From Halomonas socia (GTDB lineage Bacteria; Pseudomonadota; Gammaproteobacteria; Pseudomonadales; Halomonadaceae): DNA of 64,000 nt. The first letter of the stretch is position 1. Each line of letters starts with the position of its first letter. The position numbers were made by a program, and so were the translations under genes. The stretch lies in assembly GCF_010977575.1 (NCBI RefSeq), contig NZ_CP048812.1, forward strand, positions 4,154,001-4,218,000. Reading direction: 5' to 3'. A model generated the notes under the pieces. That model was not told the DNA's origin. It saw only the letters and a program-made list of their open reading frames with translations, and did no database searches. Below are positions 41,242 to 51,946 of the stretch, piece after piece.

Positions 41242-42789
41242 ATGTCCCATCTCGAGATCCACCCCGGCAAGATGACCCTGGCCCAGGCGCGCCAGGTCTT
41301 CGAGGCGCCCATCCAGGTGAGCCTGCCCAACAGCGCCAACGCCGCCATCCAGCAAGGCGTCGACTGCGTCAACCAGGTGGTCGCCGAGGACCGCACCGTC
41401 TACGGCATCAACACCGGCTTCGGGCTGCTGGCCCAGACCCGCATCGAGCACGAGCACCTCGAGGACCTGCAGCGCTCGCTGGTGCTGTCGCATGCCACCG
41501 GCGTCGGCGCGGCCATCGACGACGCCCTGGTGCGGCTGATCATGGTGCTCAAGGTCAACAGCCTGGCGCGCGGCTTCTCCGGCATTCGCCGCGAGGTGCT
41601 CGACGCGCTGATCGCACTGGTCAACGCCGAGGTCTATCCGCATATCCCGCTCAAGGGCTCGGTGGGCGCCTCCGGCGACCTGGCACCGCTCGCCCATATG
41701 AGCGTGGTACTGCTCGGCGAAGGCAAGGCCCGCTACCAGGGCGAATGGATCCCCGCCCGCCAGGCACTGGAAATCGCCGGTTTGCAGCCCATCGCCCTGG
41801 CGCCCAAGGAGGGCCTGGCGCTGCTCAACGGTACCCAGGTCTCCAGCGCCTATGCGCTGAAGGGGCTGTTCGACGCCGAAGACCTCTACGCCGCCGCCAC
41901 GGTATGCGGCGCGCTGACCGTCGAAGCGACCTTGAGTTCGCGCTCGCCCTTCGACCCGCGCATCCACGAAGTGCGCGGCCAGCAGGGCCAGATCGACGCC
42001 GCCGCGGCCTACCGCCACCTGCTTGGCGAGCGCAGCGCATTGAGCGACTCCCACGTCGACTGCGGCAAGGTCCAGGACCCCTACTCGCTGCGCTGCCAGC
42101 CCCAGGTGATGGGCGCCTGCCTGACCCAGCTGCGCCAGGCCGCCGAGGTGCTGGCGGTAGAGGTCAACGCGGTCTCCGACAACCCGCTGGTGTTCGCCGA
42201 ACAGGGCGACATCATCTCCGGCGGCAACTTCCACGCCGAGCCGGTGGCCATGGCCGCCGACAACCTGGCGCTGGCCATCGCCGAGATCGGCTCGCTCACC
42301 GAGCGCCGCGTGTCGCTGATGATGGACAAGCACATGTCCCAGCTGCCGCCCTTCCTGGTCGAGAACGGCGGGGTCAACTCCGGTTTCATGATCGCGCAAG
42401 TGACAGCTGCAGCACTGGCCAGCGAGAACAAGGCGCTGGCGCACCCGCATAGCGTCGACAGCCTGCCCACCTCGGCCAATCAGGAGGATCATGTCTCCAT
42501 GGCACCGGCCGCCGGCAAGCGGCTGTGGGAGATGGCCGACAACGTGCGCGGAATACTGGCCATCGAGTGGCTGGCGGCCTGCCAGGGCCTCGACTTCCGG
42601 GTCCAGGCCGGCGAGCGGCTGACCAGCACCGCAGCGCTGGAGCAGGCCCGCAGTGCCCTGCGCGAGCGCGTCAGCTACTACGCCAAGGACCGCTTCTTCG
42701 GCCCCGATATCGAAGCCGCCAGCGAGCTGCTGGCAGCGCGCACCTTGAGCCCGCTGGTGCCCGCCGGTATGCTGCCCAGCGCTCGCTGA
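41242..42789 (+). CDS. hutH: Histidine ammonia-lyase (HutH)
   Basis: A 515-residue lyase. The MIO prosthetic group forms from Ala-Ser-Gly in [14 protein letters not shown] at about residues 142-145. The substrate region [14 protein letters not shown] and the C-terminal [10 protein letters not shown] motif are intact. It deaminates histidine to urocanate, the first step of the pathway. The ATG at 41242 (AGAGAG upstream) begins the HutH-like sequence; the open frame extends to 41125 through the repeat element, and that extension is not conserved-looking. Confidence 0.97.
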   Translation: MSHLEIHPGKMTLAQARQVFEAPIQVSLPNSANAAIQQGVDCVNQVVAEDRTVYGINTGFGLLAQTRIEHEHLEDLQRSLVLSHATGVGAAIDDALVRLIMVLKVNSLARGFSGIRREVLDALIALVNAEVYPHIPLKGSVGASGDLAPLAHMSVVLLGEGKARYQGEWIPARQALEIAGLQPIALAPKEGLALLNGTQVSSAYALKGLFDAEDLYAAATVCGALTVEATLSSRSPFDPRIHEVRGQQGQIDAAAAYRHLLGERSALSDSHVDCGKVQDPYSLRCQPQVMGACLTQLRQAAEVLAVEVNAVSDNPLVFAEQGDIISGGNFHAEPVAMAADNLALAIAEIGSLTERRVSLMMDKHMSQLPPFLVENGGVNSGFMIAQVTAAALASENKALAHPHSVDSLPTSANQEDHVSMAPAAGKRLWEMADNVRGILAIEWLAACQGLDFRVQAGERLTSTAALEQARSALRERVSYYAKDRFFGPDIEAASELLAARTLSPLVPAGMLPSAR

Positions 42790-42805
42790 GCCCCCGGCCA
42801 CGTCC

Positions 42806-42836
42806 GCAGCCCCGCGGTACTCGCCTGCGGGGCTGC
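42806..42836 (+). terminator. Stem-loop after hutH
   Basis: A perfect 10-bp stem GCAGCCCCGC / GCGGGGCTGC with an 11-base loop, between hutH and the transporter gene. There is no T-run, so it may weaken transcription or protect the upstream mRNA rather than terminate fully. Confidence 0.5.
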
Positions 42837-42865
42837 AGCATTCGCTTCAACCACAAGAGAGTTCC

Positions 42866-44212
42866 ATGAATGCCATCGTTCTGGCCATCCTGGTGATGGT
42901 CTCCCTGAGTCTTGCCCGGGTTTCCGTGGTCTTCGCGCTGATCGTCGCCACCCTGGTCGGCGGCCTGGTCGCCGGCATGCCGCTGGGCGAGATCCTCGAC
43001 GCCTTCAATGACGGGCTCGGTAACGGCGCCACCATCGCCCTCTCCTACGCCGTGCTCGGTGCCTTCGCCGTGGCACTGTCGCGCTCGGGCATCACCGAGC
43101 TGCTGGCCAACCGCGCCATCGCCGGCCTCAACCTCGATAGCGACGGTGGCAATCGCCGCCTGGTGGCCTACACCCTGCTGGCGGCGCTGCTGGCCGCCGC
43201 GGTCAGCTCCCAGAACCTGATCCCGGTGCATATCGCCTTCATTCCGGTGCTGGTGCCGCCGCTGCTCAAGCTGATGAATCACCTCAACCTCGACCGCCGG
43301 GTGGCGGCCTGCGTGATCACCTTCGGCATCACCGCGCCCTATATGCTGCTGCCGGTGGGCTTCGGGGCGATCTTCCTCAACGACATCCTGCTCGCCAACC
43401 TCAACGAGAGCGGCGCCGCGCTGGGACTCGAGGTGACCCGCGGCATGGTGCCGATGGCGATGCTGATCCCCATCGGCGGCATGGCGCTGGGCCTGGCCGT
43501 GGCGGTGCTGTTCAGCTATCGCAAGGGGCGTCGCTACGAGGACCGCGACCTGGCCCACGGCGACGAGACACCCGCCGAGGCGGCACGCCACCTGGCGCCC
43601 TGGCAAAAAGCCGTGCTGGCGGCCGCGCTGGTGGGCACGGTGGCGGTGCAGCTGCTGACCGGCTCGATGGTGCTGGGCGGCATCTTCGGCTTCGCGCTAC
43701 TGTCGGTGAGCGGCGTGTTCCGCTGGCACGAGCAGGATGGCATCTTCACCGAAGGCATGCGCATGATGGCGTTGGTGGGGTTCATCATGATCACCGCGGC
43801 GGGCTTTGCCAGCGTGATGCAGGCCAGCGGCGAAGTGGAGGGCCTGGTGGCCGGCTCCGCCGAGCTGATTGGCGACAACAGGGGCCTGGCCGCACTGGTC
43901 ATGCTGCTGGTGGGGCTGTTCATTACCATGGGCATCGGCTCGTCGTTCTCGACCATCCCCATCATCGCCTCGCTCTACGTGCCGCTGGCGCTGGGCTTCG
44001 GCTTCTCGCCGATGGCGACGATAGCACTAGTGGGCACCGCCGCGGCGCTGGGCGACGCCGGCTCGCCGGCCTCGGACTCGACGCTGGGCCCCACCGCCGG
44101 CCTCAACGCCGACGGCCAGCACGACCATATCTGGGATACCGTGGTGCCGACCTTCCTGCACTACAATATCCCGCTGATCGCCTTCGGCTGGGTCGCCGCC
44201 ATGACCCTGTGA
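42866..44212 (+). CDS. YuiF-like Na+/H+ antiporter family transporter, probable histidine uptake
   Basis: A 448-residue membrane protein with about eleven hydrophobic helices of the NhaC/YuiF-like antiporter family. Segments such as [20 protein letters not shown] and [20 protein letters not shown] and the [20 protein letters not shown] region recur in the family. It ends the hut cluster on the same strand, 76 bases after hutH with a stem-loop between. Relatives are annotated as putative histidine or amino-acid transporters; histidine uptake is an inference from location. Confidence 0.8.
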   Translation: MNAIVLAILVMVSLSLARVSVVFALIVATLVGGLVAGMPLGEILDAFNDGLGNGATIALSYAVLGAFAVALSRSGITELLANRAIAGLNLDSDGGNRRLVAYTLLAALLAAAVSSQNLIPVHIAFIPVLVPPLLKLMNHLNLDRRVAACVITFGITAPYMLLPVGFGAIFLNDILLANLNESGAALGLEVTRGMVPMAMLIPIGGMALGLAVAVLFSYRKGRRYEDRDLAHGDETPAEAARHLAPWQKAVLAAALVGTVAVQLLTGSMVLGGIFGFALLSVSGVFRWHEQDGIFTEGMRMMALVGFIMITAAGFASVMQASGEVEGLVAGSAELIGDNRGLAALVMLLVGLFITMGIGSSFSTIPIIASLYVPLALGFGFSPMATIALVGTAAALGDAGSPASDSTLGPTAGLNADGQHDHIWDTVVPTFLHYNIPLIAFGWVAAMTL

Positions 44213-44347
44213 GGCGCATCACGCGAGTCTCAGATGCTGCCGCACTCGGCGTCTGGGTCATCGACGACTGGCTTGATATGGATCACTGCAGTGCAGCATT
44301 GTCTATGCTACACCTGCTTACCATCGATTCCCGACAAGGAGGCCAGG

Positions 44348-47101
44348 ATGCCTGACCAGCCGTCGACTCGCTCTGCCAACGTTGCCAGCACTGCCTGGCA
44401 TGCCCTTTCCGCGGAAGATGCCCTGGCCGAGCTCGACAGCCAGGCCGAGGGCCTCAGCGACGCCGAGGCCAAGCAACGCCTCGAGCGCTATGGCCCCAAC
44501 CAGCTGCAGCAGGCCGAGGGCCGCCCCTGGTGGCGACGCCTGCTCGAGCAATTCAACAATATCCTGATGATGATCCTGCTGGTGGCGGCGCTGGCGAGCC
44601 TGGGCCTGGGCCATACCCTCGACGCCGCGGCGATCGTCGGCGTAGTGGTGATCATCGCACTGATCGGCTTTATCCAGGAAGGCAAGGCCGAGCAGGCGCT
44701 GGACAGCATCCGCAACATGCTCTCGCCCCAGGCCAAGGTGCTGCGCGGCGGCCAGCGCCAGACCATCGACGCCGAGGCGCTGGTGCCGGGTGACATCGTG
44801 ATGGTCGAGAGCGGCGACCGGGTGCCCGCCGACCTGCGCCTGATCGAGGCCAAGCGACTGCGCACCGAAGAGGCCGCGCTGACCGGCGAGTCGACCCCGG
44901 TCGACAAGCAGCTCGAGCCCGTCGCCGCCGACAGCGAGCTTGGCGACCGCACCGCCATGGCCTATGCCAGCACCATCGTCGTCCAGGGCACCGCCCGCGG
45001 GCTGGTGGTGGAAACCGGCACGCGCTCGGAGATCGGCCGCATCTCCGAGATGCTGCGCGGCGTCGAACAGCTCAAGACCCCGCTGCTGCGCCAGATCGAC
45101 CGCGCCGGCCGAGTGCTGGCGCTGTTCATCCTCGCCACCGCGCTGTTCACCGGGCTGTTCGGCATGCTGGTCCACGGCCAGCCTCTCGGCGACATGTTCA
45201 TGGCCGCGGTGGGCCTGGCCGTCGCGGCGATCCCCGAAGGCCTGCCGGCCATCGTCACCATCGGCCTGGCGCTGGGCGTGCAGGCCATGGCCAAGCGCAA
45301 CGCCATCATCCGGCGGCTGCCAGCGGTGGAGACGCTGGGCTCGATCTCGACGATCTTCTCCGACAAGACCGGCACCCTGACCCGCAACGAGATGACCGCC
45401 CAGGCGATCTGGTTGGCCGACGGCGAGATTCGCCTCGACGGGGTCGGCTTCGCTCCCCAGGGCGGGTTTCACCGCGTGGCCGACCACCGGGCCAGCGAGA
45501 GCGCCCTCGATCTCGATGAGCAGCCGGCACTACGGCACTTTCTCAAGGTCGGGGTACTGTGCAACGACGCCGAGCTCGCCGAGGAGGATGGCCGCTGGCT
45601 GATCCACGGCGACCCCACCGAAGGCGCCTTGGTGGTGGCCGCCGCCAAGGCCGGTATCGAGGCCCGCGAACTGCGCGGCGACCACCAGCGCCAGGATGCC
45701 ATCCCCTTCGAGTCGGAACGCAAGTACATGGCTACCCTCCACCAGCTCGACGGCGAGCCGCGGCTGCTGGTCAAGGGCGCGCCGGACCGCCTGTTGGAGA
45801 TGTGCCACCTGGAGCGCAGTGACGACGGCGACTCCCAGGCCCTCGACCTCGAGGCCTGGGAGTCACGCATCCATACGCTCTCCGCCCGCGGCCTGCGAGT
45901 GCTGGCGCTGGCCGAGAGGACACTGCACGGCGTCGATGAACTGGCCGATGAACACGCCGAGGAGCAGCTGGTGCTGCTGGGGCTGGTGGGGTTGCTAGAC
46001 CCGCCCCGCGAGGAGGCGATTCGCGCCGTCAAACAGTGCCTGGCGGCCGGTATCCGTCCGGTGATGGTCACCGGCGACCACGCCGAGACCGCCCGCGCCA
46101 TCGCCCAGCAGTTGGGCTTCGCCCACACTGAGCGAGCGCTGACCGGGCGCGAGGTCGAGGCGATGTCGGACGCCGAGCTGGAGGACTGCATCCTCGAGGT
46201 CGACGTCTTCGCCCGCGCCGCCCCCGAGCACAAGCTGCGCCTGGTCAAGGCAATGCAGGCCCGCGGCGGGATCTGCGCCATGACCGGCGATGGTGTCAAC
46301 GACGGCCCGGCGCTGAAGCGCGCCAACGTCGGTGTGGCGATGGGCATCCAGGGCACCGAGGCGGCCAAGGAGGCCGCCGAGATGGTGCTCGCCGACGACA
46401 ACTTCGCCACCATTGCCGGCGCCATCGAAGAGGGTCGCAAGGTCTACGACAACATCCGCAAGACCATCACCTTCCTGCTGCCCACCAACGGCGGCCAGGG
46501 CCTGGCGATCATGCTCGCGGTGCTGGCCGGCACCCTGCTGCCGGTCACCCCGCTGCAGGCACTGTGGGTCAATATGGTGGTGGCGGTGACCCTCGGCCTG
46601 GCGCTGGCCTTCGAGGACGCCGAACCCGACATCATGGCCCGTCAGCCACGCGATGCCGACGCCGCGCTGCTCGATATGTTCCTGCTGTGGCGCGTGGTGT
46701 TCGTCTCGGTGCTGCTGCTGGCCGGGGTATTCGGCATGTTCAGTTGGATCCTGGCCCAGGGCGGCAGCGAGGCGCTGGCGCGCAGCGGCGCGGTGAATAT
46801 GCTGGTTGCCGGCAGCGCCGCCTACTTGATCAACAGCCGCTACCTGATCAACAGCTCGCTGTCCTGGCAAGGCGTCTTCGGCAGCCGACCGGTATGGATC
46901 GCCATTGGCCTGGTAATGCTGCTGCAGCTGGCCTGGACCTACCTGCCGTTCATGCAAGTCATCTTCGCCAGCGCCGCACTGGGCGCGAACCACTGGCTGA
47001 TGATTCTGGCGGGTAGTGTGGCGCTGTTCCTGGTCGTCGAGGGCGAGAAATGGGTGCTGCGCCGCCGCGGGCGTCACGCCCAGCCGGCGACGGCCGGTTG
47101 A
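44348..47101 (+). CDS. P-type cation-transporting ATPase (P2 type)
   Basis: A 917-residue pump with N-terminal cation-ATPase domain, TGES in the actuator domain, phosphorylation loop SDKTGTLTRNE, TGDGVNDGPALK hinge and ten membrane helices. M4 has AIPEGLPAIVT with the acidic ion ligand. M6, ALWVNMVVAVTLGLALAFE, keeps Asn but lacks the Thr-Asp pair of SERCA-type calcium pumps, so calcium is not assured; Na+ or another cation is possible. The ATG at 44348 follows AAGGAGG; the frame extends to 44234, but that part is not conserved-looking. It stands alone between the hut cluster and the signalling gene. Confidence 0.93.
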   Translation: MPDQPSTRSANVASTAWHALSAEDALAELDSQAEGLSDAEAKQRLERYGPNQLQQAEGRPWWRRLLEQFNNILMMILLVAALASLGLGHTLDAAAIVGVVVIIALIGFIQEGKAEQALDSIRNMLSPQAKVLRGGQRQTIDAEALVPGDIVMVESGDRVPADLRLIEAKRLRTEEAALTGESTPVDKQLEPVAADSELGDRTAMAYASTIVVQGTARGLVVETGTRSEIGRISEMLRGVEQLKTPLLRQIDRAGRVLALFILATALFTGLFGMLVHGQPLGDMFMAAVGLAVAAIPEGLPAIVTIGLALGVQAMAKRNAIIRRLPAVETLGSISTIFSDKTGTLTRNEMTAQAIWLADGEIRLDGVGFAPQGGFHRVADHRASESALDLDEQPALRHFLKVGVLCNDAELAEEDGRWLIHGDPTEGALVVAAAKAGIEARELRGDHQRQDAIPFESERKYMATLHQLDGEPRLLVKGAPDRLLEMCHLERSDDGDSQALDLEAWESRIHTLSARGLRVLALAERTLHGVDELADEHAEEQLVLLGLVGLLDPPREEAIRAVKQCLAAGIRPVMVTGDHAETARAIAQQLGFAHTERALTGREVEAMSDAELEDCILEVDVFARAAPEHKLRLVKAMQARGGICAMTGDGVNDGPALKRANVGVAMGIQGTEAAKEAAEMVLADDNFATIAGAIEEGRKVYDNIRKTITFLLPTNGGQGLAIMLAVLAGTLLPVTPLQALWVNMVVAVTLGLALAFEDAEPDIMARQPRDADAALLDMFLLWRVVFVSVLLLAGVFGMFSWILAQGGSEALARSGAVNMLVAGSAAYLINSRYLINSSLSWQGVFGSRPVWIAIGLVMLLQLAWTYLPFMQVIFASAALGANHWLMILAGSVALFLVVEGEKWVLRRRGRHAQPATAG

Positions 47102-47197
47102 CCCCCAGCCGGTGACAAAACTGCTACTGTTGAAATAACGAAACGCTCATAAACTTGGGCAATCGCGATAACAACAGAGCAGGGAGAGCCGGCGTCA

Positions 47198-49087
47198 ATG
47201 AGCGCGCACGCAACGGATCAGGAAGTCACAAGACGTGGCAGGATCATCCAGGCGATGCATTTTGCCGCCACCCGGCTGCTGCGCGCCGGCGACGACGATA
47301 GCGAGGCTCAGAAAGCGGTGTTGGCTCGCCTGGGCGAGACCATGGGCGTCAGCCGGGTCTACGTCTTCCAGCTACACCGCGATGCCCAGCGCGGCTTGCT
47401 GGCCAGCCAGCGGCTGGAGTGGGTACGGGCCGACGTCACCGCTCAGATCGACAATCCTGCCCTTCAGTATATGCCCATCGACGCAATCGGCAACGGCCGC
47501 TGGACGCAGCAACTCGAGCAAGGCGAGGCGATTACCGGGCGAGTTCGCGATATGCCGGCGCTGGAGCAAGCGTTTCTCTCACCCCAAGGCATCGTGTCGC
47601 TGGCGGCGATGCCGATCCAGGTGGATGACGCGCTATGGGGCTTCATCGGCTTCGACGATACCGATGAGGCGCGTGAGTGGTCGGGTATCGAGCTCGACGC
47701 CCTACAGATGGTCGGCGACGTGCTCGGCGCCAGCATGGCCACCCACCGCGTGCGCCGGCAACTCAACGCTCTGGCCTACTACGACCCTCTCACCGGCCTG
47801 CCCAATCGCACCCTGTTCCTCGAGCGTGCGCGCCACGCCCAGCGCCGCGCCAAGCGCTCCGGGCGCAACCTGGCGGTACTGCTGCTCGATCTCGACCGCT
47901 TCAAGGTCATCAACGAGACCCTTGGCCAGCGTCACGGCGACGACCTGCTGCGCCAGGTCAGCAAGCGACTGCTGCGTGGCCTGCGCGCCAGCGACACCGT
48001 GGCACGCCTGGGCGGCGACGAGTTCGCGATCCTGCTCGAGGATCTGCTGATTCCCCAGGACGCCATGATCATCGCCGGCAAGGTGCTGGGCCACTTCAAG
48101 CAGCCCTTCGCCCTTGGCAACCAGACCCCGTTCGTGACAACCAGCCTGGGCATCAGCGTCTACCCCAGCGACGCCCACGACATCGTCGAGCTGCTCGAAT
48201 ATGCCGAGGCCGCGATGTATCGCGCCAAGGCCCGCGGCCGCAACTGCTACGACTTCTATACCACCGAGTTGACCGCTGCCGCCCAGGCCCAGTTGCTGCT
48301 CGAGACCGAGCTGCGCTATGCCTTGGAGCGCGGCGAGTTCGTGGTTCACTATCAGCCGATCGTCACTACCGCCAGTGGACGAATCAGCGGTGCCGAGGCG
48401 CTGGTACGCTGGCAGCACCCTGTCCGCGGCCTCATTGCGCCGGGGCTGTTCCTGGATGCCGCCGAAAATGGCGGCCTAATTGGCGAGATCAGCCAGTGGG
48501 TGCTGGAACACGCTTGCACCCAGGTCGCCGAGTGGCTCGTCGATGGCCTGCCCCTGGAGCGGCTGGCGGTCAACCTGGCCGGTGCCCAGATCGATAGCGG
48601 CGAGCTGGTGGCCTCGATCAATCATGCGCTGAAGGTCAGCGGGCTCAGCCCAGATAAGCTCGAACTCGAGGTCACCGAGACCTTTATCATGCAGCACGCC
48701 AAGCGTGCTATCGAGGCCCTCGGCCAGCTCAAGGAGCAGGGCATCAGCTTGGCCATCGACGACTTCGGCACCGGCTATTCGTCGCTCAGTCACCTCAAGC
48801 AGTTGCCGATTCACAAGCTCAAGATCGACCGCTGCTTCGTCCGCGACATCCCTGGCGGTGCCAACGATGCCGCCATCGCCCGCGCGATCATCGCCTTGGG
48901 GCACAGCCTGGGACTGACGGTGACCGCCGAGGGAGTGGAGACCCCGGAGCAACTCGGTTTCATGAGCGTCGAGGGCTGCGACGAGATCCAGGGCTACCTG
49001 ATCAGCCGACCGCTACCCGCCGACACCTTTGCCCGCCTGCTGGCCGGCCCGGCGCCGCTGCCTCCCGTCCCGCGCCCAGAAATCTAG
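47198..49087 (+). CDS. GAF-GGDEF-EAL cyclic di-GMP protein
   Basis: A 629-residue cytosolic signalling protein. A GAF-like sensor occupies about residues 20-185. The diguanylate cyclase domain follows with an intact RLGGDEFAILL active site, and then an EAL domain with EALVRW, the ELEVTETF glutamate, DDFGTGYSSL and AEGVETPEQL. Both catalytic sites look complete, so it may make or degrade c-di-GMP depending on the sensor. There are no membrane segments. Regulation of capsule or motility is possible, but no neighbour proves it. Confidence 0.94.
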   Translation: MSAHATDQEVTRRGRIIQAMHFAATRLLRAGDDDSEAQKAVLARLGETMGVSRVYVFQLHRDAQRGLLASQRLEWVRADVTAQIDNPALQYMPIDAIGNGRWTQQLEQGEAITGRVRDMPALEQAFLSPQGIVSLAAMPIQVDDALWGFIGFDDTDEAREWSGIELDALQMVGDVLGASMATHRVRRQLNALAYYDPLTGLPNRTLFLERARHAQRRAKRSGRNLAVLLLDLDRFKVINETLGQRHGDDLLRQVSKRLLRGLRASDTVARLGGDEFAILLEDLLIPQDAMIIAGKVLGHFKQPFALGNQTPFVTTSLGISVYPSDAHDIVELLEYAEAAMYRAKARGRNCYDFYTTELTAAAQAQLLLETELRYALERGEFVVHYQPIVTTASGRISGAEALVRWQHPVRGLIAPGLFLDAAENGGLIGEISQWVLEHACTQVAEWLVDGLPLERLAVNLAGAQIDSGELVASINHALKVSGLSPDKLELEVTETFIMQHAKRAIEALGQLKEQGISLAIDDFGTGYSSLSHLKQLPIHKLKIDRCFVRDIPGGANDAAIARAIIALGHSLGLTVTAEGVETPEQLGFMSVEGCDEIQGYLISRPLPADTFARLLAGPAPLPPVPRPEI

Positions 49088-49114
49088 GTCTAGCAGCATT
49101 ATTCATGATTGCAA

Positions 49115-49139
49115 TTTGAAATCGTTATTCATTTTCAAA
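49115..49139. promoter_or_regulatory. AT-rich inverted repeat upstream of the betaine transporter
   Basis: TTTGAAAT and ATTTTCAAA face each other across 8 bases, in an AT-rich stretch of an otherwise GC-rich region, about 165 bases upstream of the first transporter gene. It may be an operator or part of the promoter. It resembles a Fur box only weakly. Confidence 0.35.
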
Positions 49140-49303
49140 ACAAATAGATATCCGCCTTTGCTAGACTGAGATCATTCCAACGCGACCCGCCCTGCCTCGA
49201 GCTCGACGACTCGTCCACGAGCCGCTGCACGCTATGCGTGCGCTGTCACCGGGGTCGTGCACTGCCAGCGACCAGCATCGCACCTACACGGAGGAACCGC
49301 CGC

Positions 49304-49969
49304 GTGGAGCTGATTCAATACGCGCTCGACAATATCGACCTGCTGGCCAGTCGTACCCTCGAGCATATCGCTCTGGTCGGCGTAGCCGTGGGCCTGGCCA
49401 CCCTGACTGGGGTGCCGATCGGCATCGCCATCACCCGCAACGAGCGCCTGGCGCGCAGCGTGCTCTACGCGGCCTCGATCATCATCACCATTCCCTCCAT
49501 TGCGCTGTTCGGCATCATGATCCCGATCCTGTCGCTGATCGGCCACGGCATCGGCTATGTGCCGGCAGTGATCGCAGTACTGCTCTACTCGCAGCTGCCG
49601 ATCATCCGCAACACCTACACCGCCATCAACAATGTCAATCCGGCGCTGCGTGAGGCCGCCCGAGGCATCGGCATGAGCCCCAACCAGCGTCTGCGCATGG
49701 TCGAGATTCCACTCGCCGTGCCGGTGATCATGGCCGGTGTGCGCACCGCCGTGGTGCTCAATATCGGCGTGATGGCGATTGCCGCCTACATCGGCGCCGG
49801 CGGTCTCGGCACCTTCATCAGCCGCGGCATCTCGCAGTCCGACCCGCGCCAACTGATCGTCGGCGCAATTGCCGTGAGCCTGCTGGCGATCATCGTCGAC
49901 TACGCCCTGCTGGCGCTGCAGAAGCGCCTGACGCCGAAGGGGATGGAACGCGCCGCATCCACCGCCTGA
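49304..49969 (+). CDS. Glycine betaine/choline-type ABC transporter permease (OpuCB-like)
   Basis: A 221-residue membrane permease with about five or six helices. The EAA loop is visible as REAARGIGMSPNQRLRMVEIP, and IGAGGLGTFISRGI follows. The GTG at 49304 has GGAGGA 7-8 bases upstream; the open frame reaches back to 49238. It forms the channel with the second permease encoded at 51172 and the ATPase between them. Quaternary amines such as betaine or choline are the usual substrates, fitting osmoadaptation. Confidence 0.92.
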   Translation: MELIQYALDNIDLLASRTLEHIALVGVAVGLATLTGVPIGIAITRNERLARSVLYAASIIITIPSIALFGIMIPILSLIGHGIGYVPAVIAVLLYSQLPIIRNTYTAINNVNPALREAARGIGMSPNQRLRMVEIPLAVPVIMAGVRTAVVLNIGVMAIAAYIGAGGLGTFISRGISQSDPRQLIVGAIAVSLLAIIVDYALLALQKRLTPKGMERAASTA

Positions 49970-50006
49970 GCCCACTGCGCCACTGCCACCAGACAAGGAT
50001 TCCCGC

Positions 50007-51167
50007 ATGATTCGACTCGACAGCCTGACCAAGGTCTTCGACACGCCCAAGGGGGCGGTGGTCGCCGCCGACCATATCAGCATGGAGGTGCCCTCCGGCG
50101 AGATCTGCGTGCTACTCGGCCCCTCCGGCTGCGGCAAGACCACCACCTTGAAGATGATCAACCGCATCGTGCGGCCGACCTCGGGCAAGGTGTTCATCAA
50201 CGGCGACGACACCACCGGCATGGATACCCAGACCCTGCGCCGCAGCATCGGCTATGTGATCCAGCAGATCGGGCTGTTTCCCAACATGACCATCGAGGAG
50301 AACATCACCGCCGTACCGCGTCTGCTGGGCTGGGACAAGGCCAGGTATCGCGAACGCGCCCGCGAGCTGATGGCGATGATCGCCATGGAGCCCGACGCCT
50401 TCCTCAAGCGCTACCCCAGCGAGCTTTCCGGCGGCCAGCAGCAGCGCATCGGTGTGGCCCGGGCACTCGCCGCCGATCCGCCGGTAATGCTGATGGACGA
50501 GCCCTTCGGGGCCATCGACCCGATCAATCGGGCGGTGATTCAGGACGAGTTCCTCAAGATGCAGCAGGCACTCAACAAGACCATCATGTTCGTCAGCCAC
50601 GACATCGACGAAGCGATCAAGATGGGCGACCGCATCGCGATCTTTCGCGAGGGGCGGCTGGTACAGTACGACACCCCCGACGACCTGCTGACTGCGCCCA
50701 AGGACGCCTTCGTCGAATCCTTCCTCGGTGAGGACCGCGCGCTGAAGCGTCTCAACCTGGTCAAGGTACGCGAGATCGTCTCCGACGAAATCGGCAGCGT
50801 CAGCCCCGGCGACACCCTGGAAACCGCCCTGACGCGCATCGAAGACTTCGGCTATTCCAATGCCATCCTGATGGTCAACGACAAGCGCCAGCCCGCCGGC
50901 ATCGTCAGTCGCTCGGTGGCGCGCACCACCAAGGGCTACTGCCGTGATCACTTCCAGAGCGTGCCGGCCGCAGTGCATCTCGACGACGACCTGCGTAAGG
51001 TCGCCTCGCTGATGTTCGCCCACGACATTACCTGGCTGCCCTGCGTGGATGACGATGGCCGGGTATGCGGGCAGATCACCCAGCGCGCCATCACCAGCCA
51101 CCTGGGCTCACGCTATCGCGCCCACCAGGCCGCCATGGGTACCGCCGACGCCGCAGCGAAGGAGTGA
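50007..51167 (+). CDS. Quaternary-amine ABC transporter ATPase with CBS domains (OpuCA-like)
   Basis: A 386-residue ATPase. Walker A is GPSGCGKTTT, the signature LSGGQQQRIGVARAL, Walker B PVMLMDEPFGAIDP and the switch His in MFVSHDIDEA. The C-terminal 130 residues hold a CBS pair, which in OpuA/OpuC proteins senses ionic strength or nucleotide. It lies between the two permease genes, 4 bases before the second. Confidence 0.95.
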   Translation: MIRLDSLTKVFDTPKGAVVAADHISMEVPSGEICVLLGPSGCGKTTTLKMINRIVRPTSGKVFINGDDTTGMDTQTLRRSIGYVIQQIGLFPNMTIEENITAVPRLLGWDKARYRERARELMAMIAMEPDAFLKRYPSELSGGQQQRIGVARALAADPPVMLMDEPFGAIDPINRAVIQDEFLKMQQALNKTIMFVSHDIDEAIKMGDRIAIFREGRLVQYDTPDDLLTAPKDAFVESFLGEDRALKRLNLVKVREIVSDEIGSVSPGDTLETALTRIEDFGYSNAILMVNDKRQPAGIVSRSVARTTKGYCRDHFQSVPAAVHLDDDLRKVASLMFAHDITWLPCVDDDGRVCGQITQRAITSHLGSRYRAHQAAMGTADAAAKE

Positions 51168-51171
51168 GCCG

Positions 51172-51900
51172 ATGCCCATCCAGAGCATGAAAGGGGCGCT
51201 GCGCGCGCTGCTGTTGCTGGCAGTCTTCGCCGCCGGGGTATGGAGCCACGCCAGCGGTATCATCGATGACTTCCTGTGGCACCTGCCCGACGTCCAGTAC
51301 CTGGCCGTCGAGCACCTGTGGCTGACCGCGATGTCCGGCAGCCTGGCGATTGGTACGGCGATTCCGCTGGGCATCCTGCTATCGCGGCCGTCGATGGCAC
51401 GCTGGGCAGAAAGCCTGATGCAGGTGCTCAACGTCGGCACCACCATCCCCACCCTGGCGGTGCTGGCCCTGTCGATGAGTTTTCTGGGCATCGGCACCGT
51501 GCCGGCGATATTCGGGCTGTTCGTCGCCACCCTGCTGCCCATCGTGCGCAATACCTACGCCGGGCTCAAGGGCGTCTCTCCGGCGCTGATGGAGGCAGCC
51601 GCGGGTATCGGCATGTCGCCTGCCCAGCGGCTATTTCGGGTCGAACTGCCCAACGCCCTGTACGTGATCTTCGCCGGTATCCGCACGGCACTCGCCATCA
51701 ATATCGGCACCGTACCGCTGGCCTTCCTGATCGGTGCCGGCGGACTCGGCGAGCTGATCTTCACCGGCATCGATCTCTACGATCCGGTAATGATGCTGGC
51801 CGGGGCCATCCCTACAGCGCTGCTGGCGATTCTCGTCGATGCTCTGATCGCCGCCATCGCCTTCTTCGTCGTCCCGCGGGGCGTGAACCCCGCACGCTAA
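51172..51900 (+). CDS. Second glycine betaine/choline-type ABC permease (OpuCD-like)
   Basis: A 242-residue permease homologous to the first. It has a signal-anchor-like N-terminal helix, the EAA loop MEAAAGIGMSPAQRLFRVELP and FLIGAGGLGELIFTGIDLYD. The ATG at 51172 lies 4 bases after the ATPase stop; the frame extends to 51049 inside the ATPase gene. It pairs with the 49304 permease. Confidence 0.92.
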   Translation: MPIQSMKGALRALLLLAVFAAGVWSHASGIIDDFLWHLPDVQYLAVEHLWLTAMSGSLAIGTAIPLGILLSRPSMARWAESLMQVLNVGTTIPTLAVLALSMSFLGIGTVPAIFGLFVATLLPIVRNTYAGLKGVSPALMEAAAGIGMSPAQRLFRVELPNALYVIFAGIRTALAINIGTVPLAFLIGAGGLGELIFTGIDLYDPVMMLAGAIPTALLAILVDALIAAIAFFVVPRGVNPAR

Positions 51901-51946
51901 TGACAACATCGCCAACGACAACATCCCTGATGCAAGGAGAACGACC

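Noticed and set aside
49111-49140. Possible Fur box upstream of the betaine transporter
   Set aside because: Best alignment to the 19-base Fur consensus gives only about 12 matches; kept only as an AT-rich inverted repeat.
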